Assembly: GCA_944391505.1 (NCBI GenBank)
Contig: CALXTV010000017.1
Coordinates: forward strand, 1-38,333
DNA: 38,333 nt
Direction: 5' to 3'
Source of the DNA: an uncultured Alphaproteobacteria bacterium
GTDB taxonomy: Bacteria > Pseudomonadota > Alphaproteobacteria > RF32 > CAG-239
Both the position numbers and the translations under genes were made by a program. How positions within the stretch are numbered: the stretch's first letter is position 1; the number at the start of each line of letters is the position of its first letter. Below the pieces are notes generated by a model. It was not told where the DNA came from and searched no databases. It was given only the letters and a program-made list of their open reading frames with translations. This document shows positions 33,596 through 38,333 of the stretch, piece after piece.

Positions 33596-36274
33596 CTAAA
33601 CCAGCGTTTTCAGCTCATAAAGCTTTTCAAGAGCTTCCCTGGGCGTTAAGTTATCCGGGTTGACGGCTTTCAGAGCTTCTTCCAGCGGCGATATCCGGGC
33701 AATTTCTTCTTCCGTCACTTTCTTCTGCACCGAAGCAAAAAGCGGCAAATCATCGGCCAAATCATTTATCTTCCGGTTTTTCTTGTCATGCTCCAGAGCG
33801 TCCAGAACCTGTTCGGCACGTTTGATAACCACCGGCGGCAATCCCGCCAGTTTGGCGACGTGAATGCCGTATGAGCGGTCGGCGGCGCCGGGAATAACTT
33901 CATGCAGAAAAACGACATCGTCGTTGAACTCTTTGATTTTCATGCAATGCAAAGACATTTTGTTCAGTTTTGACGTAAGCGACGTCAGTTCGTGATAGTG
34001 CGTGGCAAACAACGCCCGGCAGCGGTTTTTCTCGTGCAGGTGTTCAATTACCGCCCAGGCAATCGACAAACCGTCGAAAGTTGCCGTACCGCGGCCGATT
34101 TCATCAAGAATGACAAACGAGCGCTCGTCCGCCTGATTCAGAATACCGGCGGTTTCGACCATTTCAACCATGAAAGTCGAACGTCCGCGTGCCAAATCGT
34201 CCGAGGCGCCGACACGGGAAAAAATCTTGTCTATAATGCCGATATGCGCGCTTTTGCAAGGCACGAAAGAACCCATTTGCGCCATGACCGCAATAATGGC
34301 GTTCTGCCGCAGAAAAGTCGATTTACCGGCCATGTTCGGTCCGGTCAGCAGCCAGATTAACGAATTATCGTCACTCAGGCAGCAATCGTTGCCGACGAAG
34401 GCTCCGGCATGCTCGCCGGCAATCGCCTCTTCAACAACCGGGTGACGCCCTTCTGCCACGTCAAAGACCAGCGAATCGTCAAGCACCGGACGGCAGTAAT
34501 TTTTTTCAACGGCCAAATCCGACAAGGACGCTCCCACGTCCAGTACGGCCAAAGCCTTGGCCGTACGGGAGATGTCATCGGAAGCAATCGTCACGTCCTG
34601 AACCAGATTGTTGAATATTTCCACTTCCATGGCCAGAGCTTTTTCGGCCGCACCGCGAATCTTGTTTTCCAAGTCGGCCAGTTCAACCGTGGTAAACCGC
34701 GCGGCATTCAAAACCGACTGACGGTGAATAAAATCCTTATTTTCCAGCATTTCGGCGGCAAATTTGCTCTGCACTTCAATAAAATAACCGATGACATTGT
34801 TATATTTGATTTTAAGATTGGCTATCCCGGTACTTTCGGCATATTTGTTCTGCAGTTCCAAAATCAGTTTGTGGCTGTCGTCTTTTATTTCCTTAATCTC
34901 GTCCAGCGGCGGATAGTATCCTTTGCGAACAAAGCCTCCGTCACGCGCCAGCAGCGGCAGTTCTTCCTCCAACGCATCGTCCAAAGCCGCAACCAGATGA
35001 TCGTGATATCCGAGCCGTTCGGCAACCGCTTTCAGCGCCTCCGGAAGTTTTTCCAAAAGCGCTTCTTTGCCGGCAGCCAAAAGCAGATTTTTGATTTTCG
35101 GCACGGCGGAGAGCGTCGTCTTGATGTTTGCCAAATCGCGCGGGCCGCCGCGTCCGAGCGTCAGGCGCGAAACCGCACGCTCGACATCGGGACAGCTTTT
35201 GAGAAGCGCGCGCAAATCCTGCCGGACAGTAGGATTGTCATTGAAAAATTCGATAATATCCAGACGTTTGTTGATTTCATCAATATCAAGCAGCGGGTTG
35301 GCCATGCGGTTGGCGAGCAGCCGCGCGCCGGCGCCGGTTACCGTGCGGTCAACAACCGAGAGCAGCGAAGCGCCTTTGTCTCCGATCATGGATTCCAGCA
35401 ATTCCAGATTACGGCGGGTGGCGCCGTCGATTTCCATAACCTTGTTGACATAAACCTTGGACGGTTTCTCTATTCTCGGAATACGGCCTTTCTGCGTGTT
35501 TTCAACATAATCAAGCAAAATGCCGGCGGCGGTTATCTCTGAACGACTGAAACTGCCAAACGCTTCCAGTGTGCTGACCTTAAAAACATCAAGCAGGCGC
35601 TTTTCGGCATTGGCGGAATTAAACCGTGCCTGCGGCAGGACGGTAAGCTTTTCGCGATATTCGTTCAGAATCGGAAAATTCTCGGGCTGTTGCAGAAAAC
35701 TGTCGGCGACGATAATTTCCACCGGCATCAGGCGTGCCAGCGAAGAACTTAAGACAGCGGCTTCGTTCTTCGGCTTAACGGATTGTTCCTGCGTATAAAA
35801 ATCTCCGGTCGAAAGGTCAAGCCAGGAAAAGCCTAAGCTGTCGCCGATTTTGGCAATGCTCAAAAGATAGTTGTTTTTTCGCGAATCGAGCAGGTTTTCC
35901 TCGGTCAGCGTACCGGGCGTCACCAAACGGATTACCTCGCGCCGGACGCAAGACTTCGACCCTCTTTTTTTGGCTTCTTTCGGATCTTCGGTCTGTTCGC
36001 AGATGGCAACCTTAAAACCCTGACGGATCAACTTGGCCAGATAGCTTTCATAGGCATGAAAAGGCACGCCGCACATCGGAACGTCCTGATTGTCGAGTTT
36101 GCCGCGTTTGGTCAGGGCTATGTCCAGAGCCTTGGACGCGACTACCGCATCGTCAAAAAAAAGTTCGTAAAAATCACCCATCCGGTAAAAAAGAAGGTAG
36201 TCCTTATGCGCATTTTTAATTTCAAGATACTGCGCCATCATCGGTGTCAGGGGAGTTGTCTTCGTTTCAGTCAT
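33596..36274 (-). CDS. mutS: DNA mismatch repair protein MutS
   Basis: 892 aa, within the normal range. Mismatch-binding F-x-E motif at residues 35-37 (MGDFYELFF), connector and lever/clamp regions, and the ATPase Walker [19 protein letters not shown] near 645. Walker B/signature follow in [21 protein letters not shown] and the conserved [12 protein letters not shown]. The C-terminal helix-turn-helix dimer region ends [14 protein letters not shown]. MutS recognises mispairs and recruits MutL (not in the window). The start has no Shine-Dalgarno site. It is divergent from the histidine kinase gene across 105 nt. Confidence 0.97.
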   Translation of the reverse strand: MTETKTTPLTPMMAQYLEIKNAHKDYLLFYRMGDFYELFFDDAVVASKALDIALTKRGKLDNQDVPMCGVPFHAYESYLAKLIRQGFKVAICEQTEDPKEAKKRGSKSCVRREVIRLVTPGTLTEENLLDSRKNNYLLSIAKIGDSLGFSWLDLSTGDFYTQEQSVKPKNEAAVLSSSLARLMPVEIIVADSFLQQPENFPILNEYREKLTVLPQARFNSANAEKRLLDVFKVSTLEAFGSFSRSEITAAGILLDYVENTQKGRIPRIEKPSKVYVNKVMEIDGATRRNLELLESMIGDKGASLLSVVDRTVTGAGARLLANRMANPLLDIDEINKRLDIIEFFNDNPTVRQDLRALLKSCPDVERAVSRLTLGRGGPRDLANIKTTLSAVPKIKNLLLAAGKEALLEKLPEALKAVAERLGYHDHLVAALDDALEEELPLLARDGGFVRKGYYPPLDEIKEIKDDSHKLILELQNKYAESTGIANLKIKYNNVIGYFIEVQSKFAAEMLENKDFIHRQSVLNAARFTTVELADLENKIRGAAEKALAMEVEIFNNLVQDVTIASDDISRTAKALAVLDVGASLSDLAVEKNYCRPVLDDSLVFDVAEGRHPVVEEAIAGEHAGAFVGNDCCLSDDNSLIWLLTGPNMAGKSTFLRQNAIIAVMAQMGSFVPCKSAHIGIIDKIFSRVGASDDLARGRSTFMVEMVETAGILNQADERSFVILDEIGRGTATFDGLSIAWAVIEHLHEKNRCRALFATHYHELTSLTSKLNKMSLHCMKIKEFNDDVVFLHEVIPGAADRSYGIHVAKLAGLPPVVIKRAEQVLDALEHDKKNRKINDLADDLPLFASVQKKVTEEEIARISPLEEALKAVNPDNLTPREALEKLYELKTLV

Positions 36275-36379
36275 TTTTATAAAATTTTAAGTCTATTTAA
36301 ACCTCTTTGCGTTATTTTACATAATAGTTTATTTTTGGGTCGCGTCTATCTTTTTTTGCATTTTATAGGACCTTTAACC

Positions 36380-37819
36380 ATGTTCGGAAAGCGCAGCAAA
36401 ATATTCAACATTGAAAAAAACACCCAGTTTGTCGACCGCGTTTTGTTTTTGTCCCTGCCCTCGGCTCTGGTGTTTATTATGCTGGTGGCACTGCGGCTGA
36501 TTACGCCGACGCTGGCGATTATATCCTATGCGACCATCATTTTTTTCAACATCGTTTTTCTGTTTCCGATTACCTTTGAACTGCAGCAGCTCAAACGCTA
36601 CATTACCACGCTTTCGCGCGGAGAGGACTTTGACGAGAAACTGATGACCCTTTCCGAAAAGGAAGCCAAGGAAATTGTCGACGCGGTAAATGCCATGCAC
36701 CAGTTTTGGGCGCACAAGACCGACGTTCTGGAAGCGCAGACCATGTCGGATACGGCAGTTCTGGACTCCCTGCCCGACCCGATTTTGATGATTGACCGTT
36801 CGGGAAATATTCTCGGCGCCAATCTTTCTTCACGCAAGCTGATGGGAAATGACATTACCGAAAAAAACATCGACGACCTGTTTAGTTCCAACAATTTTAT
36901 TGAAGCGGTTTCCAAGGTTTTGAAAAAACAAAGCAAATCCGAAAACCTGATTTTTTATGCTAATAACGGTAAAAAGAACGGCGAACCGCAAAAGCTTTAT
37001 GCTCACATCAAGCAGCTGCCGTGGCTTTCCAAAGGGCGTGCCGTGGCGGTCATTTCGCTCTATGATATGACCAAAGCCGTAAGAATAGAAAAGATGCAGT
37101 CCGACTTTGTCGCCAACGCCAGCCATGAACTGCGCACGCCGCTGTCAATCATCTCCGGTTTTATCGAAACGCTGCAAACCTCGGCCAAGGACGATGCGGA
37201 AGCGCGGGAAAAGTTTTTGAAAATTATGCGTGAGCAGGCCGAATATATGTCCTCGCTGATTGAAAACCTGCTGTCGCTTTCCAAAATCGAAATGAGTCAG
37301 GACCAAAAACCCGACGAACCAACCAACGTTCGAAAATTGATTGATGAAGTGGCGCAGGCTTTGTCGTTGAAAGCGGGAGAACGAGAAATCAGCATTAAAA
37401 CGGAAATCGAAAAAGATTTTCCGGCGGAAATCACGGCTGACGGGCGGCAAATCAAACAAGTGATTCAAAATCTGACGGATAATGCACTTAAATATGGTTT
37501 GAGCAAAAGCGAAGTTACCCTCAAAGCTTCCGTCGTTGACCATATTCCGCCTTCCAAAAGTTTTAAGGTTTCCAAAGGGAAAGCCGTGGCAATTTCGGTT
37601 AATAACAAGGGACCTAAAATTACGCCCGAAAATCTGGCGCGCCTGACGGAAAGATTTTACCGCCTGCAGGAACATAAGGATCTCAATATTAAAGGAACAG
37701 GGCTCGGTTTGTCGATTGCCAAGCACATTATACTGCGGCACAGAGGAAACCTGACGGTTACGTCAACCTCCTATAATGGCACGACATTTACCATCTATCT
37801 GCCGATTCAACAGAATTAA
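36380..37819 (+). CDS. PhoR-like sensor histidine kinase with altered G1 box
   Basis: 479 aa from ATG 36380, which follows AGGA with 9-nt spacing; the longer reading frame upstream runs antisense into mutS and is not used. Two transmembrane helices (about 21-41, 45-66) with almost no periplasmic loop, a PAS domain (about 125-235, LPDPILMIDRSGNILGAN), HisKA with His249 (FVANASHELRTPLSII) and HATPase_c with N box NLTDNALKYG (364-373) and G2 KGTGLGLSIAKHI. The G1 box reads VNNKGPKI (407-414) where V-x-D-x-G-x-G-I is expected: the adenine-contacting Asp is Asn409 and the last Gly is Lys413. No response regulator is adjacent, so it is an orphan here. Confidence 0.9.
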   Translation: MFGKRSKIFNIEKNTQFVDRVLFLSLPSALVFIMLVALRLITPTLAIISYATIIFFNIVFLFPITFELQQLKRYITTLSRGEDFDEKLMTLSEKEAKEIVDAVNAMHQFWAHKTDVLEAQTMSDTAVLDSLPDPILMIDRSGNILGANLSSRKLMGNDITEKNIDDLFSSNNFIEAVSKVLKKQSKSENLIFYANNGKKNGEPQKLYAHIKQLPWLSKGRAVAVISLYDMTKAVRIEKMQSDFVANASHELRTPLSIISGFIETLQTSAKDDAEAREKFLKIMREQAEYMSSLIENLLSLSKIEMSQDQKPDEPTNVRKLIDEVAQALSLKAGEREISIKTEIEKDFPAEITADGRQIKQVIQNLTDNALKYGLSKSEVTLKASVVDHIPPSKSFKVSKGKAVAISVNNKGPKITPENLARLTERFYRLQEHKDLNIKGTGLGLSIAKHIILRHRGNLTVTSTSYNGTTFTIYLPIQQN

Positions 37820-37876
37820 ATCAACAATCTTTAAGCACTTAAAATACGACAAAAATAATCTTTGTTTCATTCTGTG

Positions 37877-37905
37877 TTGACACTATTCCGAATTTAATAT
37901 ATATT
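37877..37905 (+). promoter_or_regulatory. Consensus sigma-70 promoter of the last gene
   Basis: TTGACA (37877-37882), 17-nt spacer, TATATT (37900-37905). It gives a leader of about 115 nt before the ATG at 38029. Confidence 0.75.
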
Positions 37906-38028
37906 AAAGGGAGTGGTGTATTCAGTGATGATGTCTTCAGCGAAGAAAATCATGTTTGATTTTCGGGCTTTCTCCGGGTGCACCCATATAAATGCAGGCT
38001 TTGGATTTTCAACTGTTCGAGGTGCGCC

Positions 38029-38333
38029 ATGTCAGATTATCGTGTTTTCTTTCTGCCGGTTTTACTGGCTTCTGTTTTTGCCGGTTCGGCCGCGGCGATG
38101 GATTTGACAGTTTCCGCCCCGGACAGTCAGACACATATATACACACACATACACACACCTATCCCAGAGCCTGCACCTCTTTTTGCAGAATTAGAAAAAA
38201 GTTACCAAACCGCCGGTGTCTGTTTTATCGGTTTCGGGGACTGCGGCGGCAACACCGACTTCGGCAGAAGCGACGAAGGCTTTACTCTCCCTGATTGCGC
38301 TTCCATCGGGTATCCTCTGACCTCTTGCACGCC
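38029..38333 (+). CDS. N-terminal part of a Cys-rich secreted surface protein (3' truncated by window)
   Basis: Open from ATG 38029 to the window end (101 codons seen). GAGG lies 7 nt upstream. Signal peptide 1-23 (MSDYRVFFLPVLLASVFAGSAAA). Residues 35-44 (THIYTHIHTP) come from a CA/TA dinucleotide tract. The mature part has CFIGFGDCGGNTDFGRSDEG and CASIGYPLTSC, the beginning of Cys/Pro/Ser repeats that, from memory, occur in large surface proteins of gut alphaproteobacteria ending in DUF1566-like domains. The 3' fragment at base 1 of this window could be the end of a paralogue. Function unknown; probably exposed at the cell surface. Confidence 0.65.
   Translation, partial: MSDYRVFFLPVLLASVFAGSAAAMDLTVSAPDSQTHIYTHIHTPIPEPAPLFAELEKSYQTAGVCFIGFGDCGGNTDFGRSDEGFTLPDCASIGYPLTSCT
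38131..38159. repeat. CA/TA dinucleotide tract inside the coding sequence
   Basis: A 29-base stretch made of (AC/AT) units, including ACACACACAT and ACACACAC runs, encoding Thr-His-Ile/Tyr alternation. The longest pure CA runs are only 4-5 units. Confidence 0.7.

Noticed and set aside
36056..36379. N-terminal extension of the histidine kinase reading frame
   Set aside because: It overlaps mutS on the other strand; the ATG at 36380 has a proper ribosome site and begins the recognisable kinase.
37913..38107. 64-codon ORF in the leader of the last gene
   Set aside because: Its second half overlaps the signal-peptide gene in another frame and its sequence is not protein-like; the start at 38029 has a better ribosome site.

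Overview
The window is typical of an alphaproteobacterial chromosome, probably a host-associated or gut lineage of the uncultured RF32 / 'Azospirillum CAG' kind. That placement is an inference. It rests on the F1-only ATP synthase operon atpHAGDC beside priA and xerC, an AtpD with a basic N-terminal tail, the order dgt - SPOR protein - nagZ - tatA, an alphaproteobacterial-type L33, and the fusion of a molybdopterin-binding domain to a MobA-like transferase. Most genes have clear Shine-Dalgarno sites, and consensus TTGACA/TATATT promoters precede rpmG, rplM and the last gene. Layout: (1) 1-336 is the 3' end of a secreted DUF1566/Lcl-like surface protein. (2) 428-4870 holds a FadL outer-membrane channel (-), divergent from the Aas acyl-ACP synthetase/acyltransferase (+), then a hexapeptide-repeat acyltransferase (+). 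(3) 4904-12218 on the minus strand is priA followed by the F1 operon atpH-A-G-D-C. (4) 12373-13316 is xerC (+), followed by minus-strand rpmG and the overlapping cluster xthA-rnr-S41 peptidase. (5) 17721-21972 (+) is dgt, SPOR protein, M50 protease, nagZ and a TatA-like protein, the last four tightly coupled. (6) 22121-25576 carries a hydrophilic unknown, an orphan Moco cytidylyl/guanylyltransferase fusion, a small secreted unknown and a small membrane protein; the last two are divergent around a region with a perfect 14-bp inverted repeat. (7) 25733-31267 is an accessory block: a 1185-aa type V autotransporter, an XRE regulator sharing a 13-nt repeat with it in the two upstream regions, a nested inverted repeat, a small membrane protein, and a peptidoglycan-binding-domain protein whose C-terminus resembles domains at the ends of Rhs-type proteins, behind an attenuator-like leader. 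(8) 31458-36274 is rplM-rpsI, a Cys-rich unknown and mutS, all minus. (9) 36380-38333 is a PhoR-like histidine kinase with an altered ATP-binding G1 box, then the 5' end of a Cys-rich secreted surface protein cut by the window edge. The most novel candidates are the putative effector/immunity-like pair at 30225-31267 with its attenuated leader, the XRE/autotransporter unit with shared sites, the 14-bp inverted repeat at 24956-25026, the PDZ-less S41 protease, and the dinucleotide tract inside the last gene.
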